34,923 nt of DNA from Anaerolineae bacterium (GCA_022843745.1 JALHNB010000035.1:33970-68892), one strand, 5' to 3'; shown: positions 1 to 9,006, counted from the first letter of the stretch. The notes: a model not told the origin generated them from the letters alone. Made by a program: numbers and translations.

Positions 1-2436
1 GCCACCCTTATTGACGACGATGCTGATGAACTTGATACGGGCGAAGTCGTGAATATGCACACATTATTTGCACCGGAGCAGCGTTTTGGCGGGCAGATCA
101 AGCCGTTAATCGAGCAGTTGCGCAAAATGCGACGTGACCAGGGGCGCGTCATCGTCGTCACAGCGCAAGCACCGCGCTTGACCGAAATGTGGCACGAGCA
201 GGATACTTTTATCCCAACGCTTCACGATATTCTTGAGACTCCCAACCCGCAAACGCTGTTATTCGTTGGCGGTGCGTTGCAAGAAGGCTGGCGCTTGCGC
301 ACCGAAAGCGGAGACACTCATCTGCTCACCGATTCGGAAATTTTCGGCTGGAGCAGACCAGAGCCGCGCCGCCGCAAAACGACTCACCACTCGAAATTAC
401 CCGAATCGAGCTATGCCGACCTGCATGACGGCGATTATGTCGTGCATGTTGATTACGGGATCGGGCGTTTTGCCGGGATGCGCCGCCGCACTATTGAAGG
501 CAATGAGCGCGAATATCTGGTCATCGAGTATGCCGGAACGGATATGCTCTTTGTGCCGATTCATCAGGCAGATCGGCTTACACGCTATGTTGGCGCGGAT
601 GATAAAGCACCCACCGTCAGCCGTCTGGGAAAACCGGATTGGACAAAGGTCAAATCGCAGATCAAAAAGGCTGTCGAAGAAGAGGCCAAAGAACTCCTCG
701 CGCTTTATGCTGAACGCGCCAATGCGCTCGGACATGCTTTCAGCCCGGACTCGCCCTGGCAGCACGAACTGGAAGCCAATTTTCCCTTTGTCGAGACAGA
801 AGACCAGCTTCGCGCCGTCAGTGAAGTTAAAGCCGATATGGAACTTCCGCACCCGATGGATCGGCTGATCTGCGGTGATGTTGGCTACGGCAAGACCGAA
901 GTCGCGCTGCGGGCAGCATTTAAGGCCGTGATGGATGGCAAACAGGTCGCGATTCTCGTGCCGACAACCGTGCTGGCGCAGCAGCATTATGAAACCTTCA
1001 GCCAGCGGCTCGCGTCATTCCCAGTTAAAGTCGAAATGCTCTCTCGCTTCCGCACCAAAGAGGAGCAAAGCCGCCTGCTGCCCAAACTCGCTTCCGGCGA
1101 AATTGACATCATCATCGGCACACACCGTCTGCTTGGCGACGACGTGACCATGAAAGATTTGGGGCTGGTGATTATCGACGAGGAACAGCGTTTTGGCGTG
1201 ACACATAAAGAGCATTTCAAGCGTTTACGCACCCAGGTGGATGTGCTGACGCTGACCGCCACGCCGATCCCACGCACACTCTATATGAGCCTGGCCGGAG
1301 TCCGCGACATCAGCATGATCCAGACACCGCCGGAAGAACGCCTGCCGATCATCACCCATGTTGGGCCATATGACGAACGGTTGGTACGACAGGCTGTACT
1401 CCGTGAATTAGAGCGCGGTGGGCAGATTTTTTACGTTCATAATCGCGTTCAGTCGATTGATAACGCCCGCGAAAGGCTGGAGCGAGTCGTGCCAGAAGTG
1501 CGCACCATTGTCGGACATGGGCAGATGGACGAACGTACCCTGGAAAAAGTGATGGTTTCTTTCGGACATGGCAATTATGACGCGCTCGTCAGCACATCTA
1601 TCATCGAGAGTGGAATCGACATTCCCAACGCCAATACCCTGATCGTTGATCGCGCGGATTGGTTTGGCATGGCGCAGCTTTATCAGCTTCGTGGACGTGT
1701 GGGACGCAGTGCGCATCAGGCCTATGCCTATTTCTTCCACGCTGGCGATGGACGACTCAACGATGATGCGCGGGTGCGTCTGGAAACACTGGCGGAAAAC
1801 ACGGATTTGGGCGCCGGGCTTCAAATCGCCATGCGCGACCTGGAACTGCGCGGCGCGGGTGACATCCTCAGCACCCGTCAGACCGGCCATGTCGCGGCGA
1901 TAGGCTTGCACCTCTATACGCAGCTTCTGACACAGGCCATTCAACAGTTAAAGGGTGATTTTAAGCGCGAAACGGCCCCGGCAGCGGCTCTCAGTACCGT
2001 TACGATTGACCTTCCGCTTCCTGCATATCTGCCAACAGCCTGGATACCGGAAATGGCACAGCGTCTGCAAATTTACCGCCGCGTCGCCAGCCTTGCCAGC
2101 GCACAGGAGGTCGAGGTGATGCGCGACGAACTGCGAGATCGCTTCGGCCCGCTTCCATCTGCGGCGGAAAATCTGCTGTATCAGATCAATGTAAAGCTGC
2201 TGGCGCAAGCCGCGAATGCAACGGCTGTCATCGCCCCGGATGAGCATGTCGAGATCAAACTACCCTATCTGGCGGAGATCAACCGCGAAAAATTGCAGCG
2301 CGATCTGGGCGATAGAATCACTGTCACGCGCATAGCCGTACAGCTTCCACTAGACCGCGACAGCTGGCAGGTACGATTGCTGGATGTGCTGACGAAGCTG
2401 GCAAGCGCAGTCAATGTGTCTGAGGGCGGCTTATAG
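1..2436 (+). CDS. mfd: Transcription-repair coupling factor Mfd, 5' end missing
   Basis: Mfd is the ATP-driven DNA translocase that removes stalled RNA polymerase from damaged DNA and recruits the UvrA excision machinery. The reading frame is open from base 1, so the gene starts outside the window; about 811 residues are present against roughly 1100-1200 for the family, so the N-terminal UvrB-like part is missing. In order I see the RNA-polymerase-interacting (CarD-like) domain around 400-600 (DYVVHVDYGIGRF), a Walker A motif GDVGYGKTE near 870-900, the DEEQ box at 1177-1188, the TATPIPRTL motif near 1255, the STSIIESGIDIPNANT and QLRGRVGRS helicase motifs near 1590-1710, and a C-terminal TRCF domain. 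The GTG at 49 is an internal codon, not a start. It converges with the next gene, with only two bases between the stops. Confidence 0.96.
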   Translation, partial: ATLIDDDADELDTGEVVNMHTLFAPEQRFGGQIKPLIEQLRKMRRDQGRVIVVTAQAPRLTEMWHEQDTFIPTLHDILETPNPQTLLFVGGALQEGWRLRTESGDTHLLTDSEIFGWSRPEPRRRKTTHHSKLPESSYADLHDGDYVVHVDYGIGRFAGMRRRTIEGNEREYLVIEYAGTDMLFVPIHQADRLTRYVGADDKAPTVSRLGKPDWTKVKSQIKKAVEEEAKELLALYAERANALGHAFSPDSPWQHELEANFPFVETEDQLRAVSEVKADMELPHPMDRLICGDVGYGKTEVALRAAFKAVMDGKQVAILVPTTVLAQQHYETFSQRLASFPVKVEMLSRFRTKEEQSRLLPKLASGEIDIIIGTHRLLGDDVTMKDLGLVIIDEEQRFGVTHKEHFKRLRTQVDVLTLTATPIPRTLYMSLAGVRDISMIQTPPEERLPIITHVGPYDERLVRQAVLRELERGGQIFYVHNRVQSIDNARERLERVVPEVRTIVGHGQMDERTLEKVMVSFGHGNYDALVSTSIIESGIDIPNANTLIVDRADWFGMAQLYQLRGRVGRSAHQAYAYFFHAGDGRLNDDARVRLETLAENTDLGAGLQIAMRDLELRGAGDILSTRQTGHVAAIGLHLYTQLLTQAIQQLKGDFKRETAPAAALSTVTIDLPLPAYLPTAWIPEMAQRLQIYRRVASLASAQEVEVMRDELRDRFGPLPSAAENLLYQINVKLLAQAANATAVIAPDEHVEIKLPYLAEINREKLQRDLGDRITVTRIAVQLPLDRDSWQVRLLDVLTKLASAVNVSEGGL

Positions 2437-2438
2437 AG

Positions 2439-2930
2439 TTAGTCGCCCTTTGCCACGTCCGCAAACTGACCATGGGTGATTTGTTCAAGCTGGACGAGTG
2501 TAATCGGAAAAATAGCGTTATGCGCTCCCCCGGCGGCATAAAGCTGCTCATACCGCTTTAGCGAATCGTCGATGTAGATCGACAGGCCGGGTGTGCGATG
2601 TGCCAGCGGCGGTACGCCTCCCGGCGCGTAACCGTAAATCTCGATACACTGCTCCGGCGAGGCAGTTTTGACTTTCTTGCGCCCCACATTGTAGATAGCC
2701 GCAAGTTTTTTATCGTCCACACGTTGGTCGCCACTGGCAAGCACAATAATCGGCTTTTCGTCGATGATAAATGCCAGACTCTTGACAATCTGGCCGAGTT
2801 CACAGCCAATATTGTCGGCGGCCTGTTGGGAAGTTGCCGTTGAATTCTCAAAAAAGCGTATCTGAATGCCTGTGTTGAGTTGATCGAGTGCGGCCTGAAC
2901 ATCGGCGGGTGTTAATGGTTGCATGGTCAT
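2439..2930 (-). CDS. YbaK/EbsC-family aminoacyl-tRNA deacylase
   Basis: A 163-residue protein of the YbaK/ProX-like editing family, which hydrolyses mischarged aminoacyl-tRNAs (typically Cys- or Ala-tRNAPro) in the cytoplasm. The family look is clear: an N-terminal helix, the conserved VKSLAFI strand with its lysine, IVLASGDQRVDDKKLA, a Gly/Pro-rich APGGVPPLAH segment and a C-terminal HNAIFPIT strand. The full domain is present at normal length. The start could be either of two in-frame ATGs two codons apart (2930 or 2924). Which tRNA it edits cannot be read from sequence. It is alone on its strand, convergent with mfd and divergent from the macro-domain gene. Confidence 0.88.
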   Translation of the reverse strand: MTMQPLTPADVQAALDQLNTGIQIRFFENSTATSQQAADNIGCELGQIVKSLAFIIDEKPIIVLASGDQRVDDKKLAAIYNVGRKKVKTASPEQCIEIYGYAPGGVPPLAHRTPGLSIYIDDSLKRYEQLYAAGGAHNAIFPITLVQLEQITHGQFADVAKGD

Positions 2931-2994
2931 TTATCCTCTCAATGCTCGACAAAGATAGCATGTCTGAGTGGGTGGGGCAAGAGAGGCTGTATAT

Positions 2995-3000
2995 TATAAT
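2995..3000 (+). promoter_or_regulatory. Possible -10 element for the macro-domain gene
   Basis: A consensus TATAAT lies at 2995-3000, about 70 bases before the chosen start at 3070, in the short gap after the divergent YbaK-type gene. I see no convincing -35 hexamer at the usual distance, so this is only a candidate. Confidence 0.3.
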
Positions 3001-3069
3001 AGGTTTACTCGTGAAACCTTATCAACCAAAAATGGATCGCTATCCAGCCATTTGAATTTGGGGAGTCCA

Positions 3070-3633
3070 ATGAAAACAAACGCCCGTATCAACCAGACGA
3101 TCATCGAACTGATCCAAGGAGATATTACCCAACAGGACACCGATGCCATCGTCAATGCGGCCAATTCCTCGCTCCTCGGTGGTGGCGGCGTGGATGGCGC
3201 GATTCATCGAGCAGCCGGGCCGGAGCTTCTAGCTGAAACGCGAACGCTAGGGGGTTGTCTAACTGGGGATGCAAAAATCAGCAAGGGCTACCGTCTCAAG
3301 GCGCAATATGTCATTCACGCGGTTGGCCCTGTTTATAGTAGAGGGGATTCATCCGTTGCCGAGTTGCTGAAAAGTGCTTATCGTCGCAGCCTAGAAGTCG
3401 GTATCGAGAATCGGATACAGAGCATCGCCTTCCCGTCCATCAGTACAGGCGCATATGGTTATCCGCTTGAAGAAGCTGCACCGATTGCTTTAAGAACAAT
3501 TTGTGATTTCGTACAATCGAACGCCCAGCTAAAGCAAGTTCGTTTTGTATTGTTTGATGAGCAAACGCTGAAGATTTTCATAAACACGCTCGCCGTACTA
3601 TCGAAGCAGCACGGCGATTTGCGTTATGAATAG
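3070..3633 (+). CDS. Macro domain protein (ADP-ribose / O-acetyl-ADP-ribose hydrolase type)
   Basis: A 187-residue stand-alone macro domain. Proteins of this YmdB-like type bind ADP-ribose and commonly hydrolyse O-acetyl-ADP-ribose or mono-ADP-ribosylated substrates. The diagnostic pieces are QGDITQQDTDAIVNAAN, the glycine loop LLGGGGVDGAIHRAAG, YVIHAVGPVY and the second loop SISTGAYGYPLEEA. I place the start at ATG 3070, preceded at 3060-3065 by GGGGAG. A longer frame back to GTG 2968 would add 34 residues that look unlike the family and would place the TATAAT at 2995 inside the gene. It converges with the MarR gene, eight bases apart. The substrate is not known. Confidence 0.9.
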   Translation: MKTNARINQTIIELIQGDITQQDTDAIVNAANSSLLGGGGVDGAIHRAAGPELLAETRTLGGCLTGDAKISKGYRLKAQYVIHAVGPVYSRGDSSVAELLKSAYRRSLEVGIENRIQSIAFPSISTGAYGYPLEEAAPIALRTICDFVQSNAQLKQVRFVLFDEQTLKIFINTLAVLSKQHGDLRYE

Positions 3634-3641
3634 ACTCTATG

Positions 3642-4088
3642 CTAGTCGAGCGAAATGGTTTGCAAATTTGCGAGAATACTTTGGAATGACTCAAATTCAC
3701 CCTGGGGGAATATCTGAGCAATTCGCTTATCGATCTCGCTAATGCTGTCCATAACGGACTGTTTGCATTCATGTGCTTTATCGGTCAGGTAAATACGTAC
3801 CGCACGACGATCCGCCGGGTCTGCCCGACGCTCAACCAAGCCCTTATCTTGCAGCTTGTCGAGATTGGGTGTGAAAGATGTGGCGGCGCGTCCTACCGCG
3901 CGAGCCAGTTCGGAAGCATGTTGACCGTCGTGTTCGTACAAGGCACGGAGTATGTACCATTCGATTACTGTTAACCCTAATGGCTGTACTACTTGCCCAA
4001 AAACCTGATCGAGATTGCGCAACGCAATGTCTACGTTACACCAGATAGAGCCGTCGAAACGGAGCGTTGTTGTAATATTTTTGTTCAT
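3642..4088 (-). CDS. MarR-family transcriptional regulator
   Basis: A 148-residue winged helix-turn-helix repressor of the MarR type, which normally acts as a dimer on a palindromic operator near its own promoter. The order is an N-terminal dimerisation helix, the central LGLTVIEWYILRALYEHDG segment, the recognition region ASELARAVGRAATSFTPNLD, and the wing KGLVERRADPADRRAVRIYL with its conserved DRR. The start ATG lies only about ten bases downstream of a strong extended -10 element and has no recognisable ribosome binding site. No efflux or metabolic gene is directly linked; the neighbouring FHA gene is co-oriented upstream but 81 bases away. Target and ligand are unknown. Confidence 0.9.
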   Translation of the reverse strand: MNKNITTTLRFDGSIWCNVDIALRNLDQVFGQVVQPLGLTVIEWYILRALYEHDGQHASELARAVGRAATSFTPNLDKLQDKGLVERRADPADRRAVRIYLTDKAHECKQSVMDSISEIDKRIAQIFPQGEFESFQSILANLQTISLD

Positions 4089-4097
4089 AGTCCCACG

Positions 4098-4140
4098 ATT
4101 ATATCAGGTATGGTTAGCTTTGAATAGTACCATTGGCAAT
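4098..4140 (-). promoter_or_regulatory. Extended -10 promoter and possible operator of the MarR gene
   Basis: On the minus strand, TGATATAAT at 4098-4106 is a perfect extended -10 (TGnTATAAT). The expected -35 region at 4121-4126 reads only TATTCA. The -10 ends nine bases before the start codon, so the transcript would have almost no leader. A small palindrome ATTG-G-CAAT lies upstream at 4132-4140 and could be a repressor site, which is inference. Confidence 0.45.
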
Positions 4141-4169
4141 AAATTCATAGAACACTTAGTTTCTCTATT

Positions 4170-4535
4170 TTATTTTGCTTTAACGAAAGCAACGTTCAAA
4201 GTACCGAGGCGAAGATCGTCATCTGTGTTCAGAAGATAGGGAACATCGGGCTGGAGGCGCTCGCCATTGATGAACGTACCGTTCACGGAGTTCAGGTCAA
4301 GAATATGAATGAATCCCTGATAACGAACCAAGGCAGCATGTCGCCTAGAAACCCCTTTCTCTAACGCACTGCATACCGCTAGGTCAATATCTGGCCGATA
4401 GCTGCTGTTCACATCCGAGCGACCAATAATATATCCTTCAACAGCAGGCGCATCGATGCGAAACAGGTTCTTATCGACGATGATTTCAAATTGTCCCGCC
4501 GCTGGTATGCCGGGTTTAGGCGTTGATTTTTGCAT
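4170..4535 (-). CDS. FHA-domain protein
   Basis: A 121-residue protein made almost entirely of one forkhead-associated domain, which binds phosphothreonine peptides. Conserved positions are visible: GRSD near residue 39, SRRHA near 63, the DLNSVNGTFING stretch near 79-90 and a final LRLGTLNV strand. There is no transmembrane segment or attached enzyme, so it would act as a small soluble phospho-reader in a Ser/Thr kinase pathway, but no kinase gene is in the window. It lies between the MarR and Hsp20 genes on the same strand but is separated from Hsp20 by that gene's terminator, so it is probably transcribed on its own. Partner proteins are unknown. Confidence 0.9.
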   Translation of the reverse strand: MQKSTPKPGIPAAGQFEIIVDKNLFRIDAPAVEGYIIGRSDVNSSYRPDIDLAVCSALEKGVSRRHAALVRYQGFIHILDLNSVNGTFINGERLQPDVPYLLNTDDDLRLGTLNVAFVKAK

Positions 4536-4680
4536 CTACCTATTTTCCCATAAAACCGGACAAAAGAATAGATATTGAATCTTGATTCGAATATTTTTTA
4601 ATGAAGGACTCATTTAAAATTGCTTGCTCAATTTATCCTTCGAAAATCTCACGCAAGATTTTACCACTGCCCTTCATAAA

Positions 4681-4716
4681 ATAAAAAATTGGCGAGTACC
4701 ATTCAAGGCACTCGCC
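4681..4716 (-). terminator. Rho-independent terminator of the Hsp20 gene
   Basis: Read on the minus strand, GGCGAGTGCC pairs with GGTACTCGCC across a six-base loop, giving a 10-bp stem with a single G-U pair (4691-4716). It is followed by a T-rich run (AATTTTTTATTTTAT). It starts about ten bases after the Hsp20 stop codon. Confidence 0.9.
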
Positions 4717-4726
4717 ATGCTGAAAT

Positions 4727-5188
4727 TTACTTCTGTGAATTCCCAGCTTTTATCGGGATCATCTTAGGCTTTACAGCTTCAGATTTTGGAAGTGTCAGAT
4801 TCAACACCCCATCACGATAAACAGCTTCGATTTTGTCACTATCGACGGGCTGCGGCAGGCGGACTCGGCGGCTGAAGCTTCCATAACGGCGCTCTTTCAC
4901 CAACGAACGCACACCATCTTTTTCGACGACTTGCTCAGGGACTTCACCCTCAATTAACAAGTAATCACCATCAAGTTTGACCTGAATATTTTCCGCGGTG
5001 ACACCCGGCATCTCGGTACTAATCAGGAATGCCTGATCGTTTTCATGGACATCCAACGCCAGACTATTCAGGCCACTCAGCTCACCATCACCAAAATAAG
5101 GCCGCCAGGTTTCCTCAAAAATCCGATCCATTACGTTCTGCATATTTGCAAGTTCACGGAATGGACTACGACGAATAATGTTGCTCAT
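4727..5188 (-). CDS. Small heat-shock protein, Hsp20/alpha-crystallin family
   Basis: A 153-residue ATP-independent holdase chaperone. The N-terminal segment (PFRELANMQNVMDRIFEE) is the usual start of bacterial Hsp20 proteins; the alpha-crystallin domain runs from about residue 42 to 140, with DVHENDQAFLISTEMPGV, the ERRYGSFSRRVRLP strand and the GVLNLTLPK end motif. A C-terminal I-x-I-type tail (MIPIKAG) follows, which in the family docks into neighbouring subunits of the oligomer. A strong ribosome binding site (AGGAGG, about 5194-5199) sits six bases before the ATG. The gene has its own terminator. I looked for a CIRCE element upstream and saw none. Confidence 0.95.
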   Translation of the reverse strand: MSNIIRRSPFRELANMQNVMDRIFEETWRPYFGDGELSGLNSLALDVHENDQAFLISTEMPGVTAENIQVKLDGDYLLIEGEVPEQVVEKDGVRSLVKERRYGSFSRRVRLPQPVDSDKIEAVYRDGVLNLTLPKSEAVKPKMIPIKAGNSQK

Positions 5189-5318
5189 GTTTACCTCCTC
5201 ACATCATATTGCTAGTGAAGTTTGTCTACATCGTAATGCAAAAATATATGAAGAGGGTCGAAGCAATATATAAAAAATATTAGATTCAGCTTCGTTACGC
5301 CTGTGGCATTTATTAATT

Positions 5319-5864
5319 TCAGCTTCGTTGTGCTTGCCGCGCATGGAAAGATTCGCTGGGCTGCCACAGGTCAGAGTCCTGATGGGCAGCAGGCGCGAGG
5401 CTGAGTAGAACATTCACCTTAGCTTCCTTCAGATAGTAAACACTATAAGCCTCGTTAGGTCGGAGAACGGTGAATGGGGCAAGCCGCTTGCCAAAACGAA
5501 TCGACTCACCCGCTTCGGTATACAACACGTCTGCCTGCCAGAAAAGCCAGGGTGTTAGTGGATTGCCGCCTGCATATAAGGTTGCAAAGTGGATAGGTGC
5601 GCGGGCATAACGACGTGCTCGGAAAATCAAAGGTATAATCATCAGGATCACAATAACCACCCCAACAACCCACAGTACGCGCACCGTCATGCTGATTGCC
5701 AGGGGGCCAAAAAACAATACCGCTGGTACCATCAGCAGGAGCAATTTAATAATCGGTTCTGTGACCATATCTTTCCACTGGTCGGTGGTCAGCTTACCAT
5801 GTCGGTTCGTGAGCAATCGGGAGCGCATCTCCTTGGAAACCACTTCCCGTTTAGGCTTATCCAT
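5319..5864 (-). CDS. Small membrane protein of unknown function
   Basis: I do not recognise this 181-residue protein. It has a charged, probably cytoplasmic N-terminus (MDKPKREVVSKEMRSRLL), two hydrophobic helices at roughly residues 37-58 and 61-82, a basic RARRYAR stop-transfer segment, and a soluble C-terminal half of about 95 residues that looks like a small mixed alpha/beta domain. Both ends would be cytoplasmic by the positive-inside rule. No clear ribosome binding site precedes the ATG. A 12-base direct repeat (TTCAGCTTCGTT at 5285-5296 and 5318-5329) spans its stop codon and the flanking spacer. Codon use looks normal, so I take it as a real gene. Confidence 0.7.
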   Translation of the reverse strand: MDKPKREVVSKEMRSRLLTNRHGKLTTDQWKDMVTEPIIKLLLLMVPAVLFFGPLAISMTVRVLWVVGVVIVILMIIPLIFRARRYARAPIHFATLYAGGNPLTPWLFWQADVLYTEAGESIRFGKRLAPFTVLRPNEAYSVYYLKEAKVNVLLSLAPAAHQDSDLWQPSESFHARQAQRS

Positions 5865-5912
5865 AACTTTTCAATCCATCAAAAATATAACATCGGGCTG
5901 ATTGTATCATTT

Positions 5913-6833
5913 TTATGGGCTGACATCAGCGACAGCTTCAATCGAAGATGCGCCCGTCGAGCTTCGGCGTGGAATTTGAAGCAAAATCACGCTGACGAGA
6001 ATGAGCGCCCCGCCGACAAGCTGTAAAGGCTGCATCTGCTCACCCAGAAAAATCATCGCCAAAATTGTCGTCAGGACTGGCTCAACCGTGCTGACAATGG
6101 CCGCTTTTGCCGCCCCTAGCTTGCTCAGGCCAGTTGTCAGGCAAAATATTGGCATCACCGTGCTGACAAGCGCCAGCGCCAATAATAAGACCCAGGTTGA
6201 GGTTTCTGTCGGCCATGTTACAGGTCGGGCAAGCGAGAGGGTCAAAAAGACCAGAAATGATCCTGTGACTGACCATGCGCTGGCCTGGGCCATTGCGCTA
6301 TGCCCGCGCAAAAGTCGATTATTGAAAATGAAGTAGACCGAGACAATCAGCGCGTTGATAATCGCCAGCAGAACACCCATCGAATCATCCGCGCTCAGGC
6401 CGGAACTCAGATTGGGAACAGTCAGCGCCGTGCCAACCAGAGTTAACCCCAGCGCCAGCCAGCTTTGTGTTGAAAGTCGCTCACCTAGCAGCAGCGAAAG
6501 CAGCGCAACCATTGCCGGATAAGTATAAAACAGGATGATAAATGTCCCCGCAGGCAGCCGTTCCAGCCCCCAAAAAGCCGTAATCGTTGCGGATGTGAAT
6601 AACACGCCAAGCGCCAGAAGTCCAGCACGAGGCAGCGGTTTTGCAGGCGCGGGCGAACGACGCAGCACGATCATCAGCCAGAAAATGGGCATCGCAAATG
6701 TAAAGCGCCATGTCGCGATGTCCAGCGGCGGCAGCCCGGCATCGCGAATAAATTTTACTAAGATCGGCAAACAGGAGTAACCAGCCGCTGCGATCACAAC
6801 GAAAATCAAGCCGTCGCGTTGAGTGCGATTCAT
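5913..6833 (-). CDS. DMT-superfamily (EamA) transporter
   Basis: A 306-residue integral membrane protein with ten predicted helices arranged as two EamA repeats, the fold of drug/metabolite exporters. The first repeat starts at GLIFVVIAAAGYSCLPILVK and includes WRFTFAMPIF and the SATITAFWGLERLPAGTF signature; the second ends with LGAAKAAIVSTVEPVLTTIL and LGEQMQPLQLVGGALIL, both typical of the family. I choose ATG 6833 because GAAGG lies about eight bases upstream; an in-frame start at 6887 would add 18 residues outside the family pattern. Substrate cannot be predicted. It is divergent from the serine hydrolase gene. Confidence 0.9.
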   Translation of the reverse strand: MNRTQRDGLIFVVIAAAGYSCLPILVKFIRDAGLPPLDIATWRFTFAMPIFWLMIVLRRSPAPAKPLPRAGLLALGVLFTSATITAFWGLERLPAGTFIILFYTYPAMVALLSLLLGERLSTQSWLALGLTLVGTALTVPNLSSGLSADDSMGVLLAIINALIVSVYFIFNNRLLRGHSAMAQASAWSVTGSFLVFLTLSLARPVTWPTETSTWVLLLALALVSTVMPIFCLTTGLSKLGAAKAAIVSTVEPVLTTILAMIFLGEQMQPLQLVGGALILVSVILLQIPRRSSTGASSIEAVADVSP

Positions 6834-6979
6834 CAGTAAACCTTCAAAGTTGAACAGAACAGAGGCAATTATACCTTGTCGCGGCAATCGCGAATGAGGC
6901 CAGATCAGACGCGGTTATCGAAACTTTTTCCGTTAGATTTGCGTATAGCATATAAGTTTCTGTATATGAAGGTTTAAAA

Positions 6980-8956
6980 ATGAGCTTCAATAAAAGACAT
7001 AAAATTTATCGGCTGATGTTGATGATTGGGCTGATACTTTCATTCACGATTTTCCCGGCGCTTGCACAAGAGACAATGACTTATTCTGACCCAGGCGGGC
7101 AATTTACGGTTGAAATCCCTAATGGGTGGACAGATGCCAGCACTGACGATTATGGCTTATTTACGGCTGAGAACGGCGCGGAAATTTACCTTTTGTCCGT
7201 AGAGAGCGCGGAAGACGATGAGATTCAATCGGGGATCAACGCTGTCCTGGCTGAAATCGCGCCGGAATTAGCCGACACCGACCCGCTGCAATCAACCGAC
7301 ATCCCGGTTCCAAATGGCATATGGACGCAAAATATCTACTCCGTCGGGGACGATCTCGCCGTGATTATCGCGCAGGTCAAGGATGGCGTCACGTATGCCA
7401 TGTTTGTCCCGGCAACCAGCCTCGCCAATTTGCAGGCGATAACACCGGACATCAATGTGATGCTTCTGGGGTTCACGATTGGCGAACCGCTTGATCTGAC
7501 AGGTGTGCAGCCGATAGCACTCACAGAAGACATGCTGGCTGATTTAGAAACGCAAGTCTCAGATTTAATGGAACAACATCAGATTACGGGCGCATCAATT
7601 GCCATCGTTCAAAATAGCGAAATCATTTACACCAATGGTTTCGGTACACTGGGCCTCGATGATGACCAGCCTGTGACATCCGATACTCTTTTTATGATCG
7701 GCTCGACGACTAAATCCATGACGACCCTGATGATGGCATCACTCGTGGACGAGGGCCTACTGGATTGGGATACGCCCGTCATCGACATTTTGCCGGATTT
7801 CGCCCTTTCCGATCCGGCTGCAACGCCGCAAATCCGCGTGCGTGATCTGGTGAATAACAGCAGCGGTGTGCCACGCTATGACATTCCCCTGATACTGGAA
7901 TATCTGTCTCCCGAAGAAGGAATCGCGTGGCTGAAAGATATTCCGCTGGTTTCAGAACCTGGAGAAGAATTCCACTACAGCAATTTGATGGTTTCGGCGG
8001 GTGGTTGGGTCGCGGCGCTGGCATCAGGCGCAGAATATGACCAGAATATCGCCGATGCCTATTTTCAATTGATCCAGGAGCGCGTATTCGACCCGATTGG
8101 GATGACCAACAGCACCTTTGATATGGACGACGCGCTTGCAGACGATAATCACGCCAGCCCAATCACATTCAATTTCCAGACAAACGAATATGAGGCCGTT
8201 CCAATCGACTTCGAGCGTTTCGTTACTTCAGTTGCCCCGGCAGGTGCGGTCTGGTCAAATGCTGACGATATGGCACGGTACATGATTATGCAGCTTAATC
8301 GCGGCTTTGCACCAGATGGGACGCGCATTGTATCCCAGGAAAACCTGCTCGAAACGCAAACCATTAATATCTCCACAGGCGCAGGTGGCTACGGCATGGG
8401 CTGGTTTATCGACCAGTATCATGGCCTGGAGCAGATTTCACACGGCGGCAATACCAGCGGCTTTACGTCGGAATTTACCTTCCTGCCGGATGCCAATCTC
8501 GGTGTACTGGTTCTGGTGAATCGCTCACTCGGCAATAATTTCGGCGCATCCATACGCGAGTACGTGTTTGAGCAGGCGTTCGGCCTGGAACACGAATCTG
8601 GTGAGCGTTACCTGCTGGCGGAAAATCAATTTAACGACCTCCTGACAGCAATTATTGAGTCAATGGAAACCACTGATATTGCAGAAGACGCTGCTGCCGA
8701 TTATGTGGGCAGCTATGAACACAGTGTCGATGTCCGCTACAACGATGGCGCACTGATTGTTAAAACAGAGCTGATTGAAATGCAGATTTTATGGTCAGGT
8801 GAGGAAGGTCGCTTTTTCGGCGGTACAGGTGGTGAAGGTGTTGAGATACTCTTCAAGGAAAATGAGGATGGCAGGATGACTCTGACCGTCGGCAGCCTGC
8901 TGAGTGCTGTCACCGGCGAAGTCGCGCCGCCGCTGACACTCGAAAAATTGACGTAA
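6980..8956 (+). CDS. Secreted serine hydrolase, beta-lactamase/PBP fold, with N-terminal extra domain
   Basis: A 658-residue exported protein. Residues 1-29 form a signal peptide ending FPALAQ. Residues about 33-165 form a separate domain starting YSDPGGQFTVEIPNGW, which resembles the PsbP/DUF1795-like modules common in secreted proteins. The catalytic domain (about 190-535) has all three motifs of the family: Ser242-x-x-Lys245 (GSTTKS), Tyr333-Ser-Asn335 (HYSNL), and His488-Gly-Gly (HGGNTSGF). A C-terminal beta-rich domain of about 90 residues follows. Such proteins are usually D-amino-peptidases or esterases rather than true beta-lactamases; the substrate is not evident. GAAGG seven bases before the ATG supports the start. 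Confidence 0.9.
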   Translation: MSFNKRHKIYRLMLMIGLILSFTIFPALAQETMTYSDPGGQFTVEIPNGWTDASTDDYGLFTAENGAEIYLLSVESAEDDEIQSGINAVLAEIAPELADTDPLQSTDIPVPNGIWTQNIYSVGDDLAVIIAQVKDGVTYAMFVPATSLANLQAITPDINVMLLGFTIGEPLDLTGVQPIALTEDMLADLETQVSDLMEQHQITGASIAIVQNSEIIYTNGFGTLGLDDDQPVTSDTLFMIGSTTKSMTTLMMASLVDEGLLDWDTPVIDILPDFALSDPAATPQIRVRDLVNNSSGVPRYDIPLILEYLSPEEGIAWLKDIPLVSEPGEEFHYSNLMVSAGGWVAALASGAEYDQNIADAYFQLIQERVFDPIGMTNSTFDMDDALADDNHASPITFNFQTNEYEAVPIDFERFVTSVAPAGAVWSNADDMARYMIMQLNRGFAPDGTRIVSQENLLETQTINISTGAGGYGMGWFIDQYHGLEQISHGGNTSGFTSEFTFLPDANLGVLVLVNRSLGNNFGASIREYVFEQAFGLEHESGERYLLAENQFNDLLTAIIESMETTDIAEDAAADYVGSYEHSVDVRYNDGALIVKTELIEMQILWSGEEGRFFGGTGGEGVEILFKENEDGRMTLTVGSLLSAVTGEVAPPLTLEKLT

Positions 8957-8983
8957 ACTGATGGAGTTGGAGTAAGTTTCATA

Positions 8984-9006
8984 GGGGTCGATTTGAAATC
9001 GACCCC
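8984..9006 (+). terminator. Palindromic hairpin, probable terminator
   Basis: A perfect 11-bp inverted repeat around one base (GGGGTCGATTT / AAATCGACCCC) followed on the plus strand by AATTATTTTA. It lies in the gap between the serine hydrolase and the convergent nuoN stop and could end transcripts from both sides, although the T-rich tail favours the plus strand. Its arms resemble other GGGGC-armed palindromes inside the nuo operon. Confidence 0.65.

Noticed and set aside
5285-5329. 12-base direct repeat at the end of the small membrane protein gene
   Set aside because: Only one pair of copies, not flanking a mobile element; probably a small local duplication.
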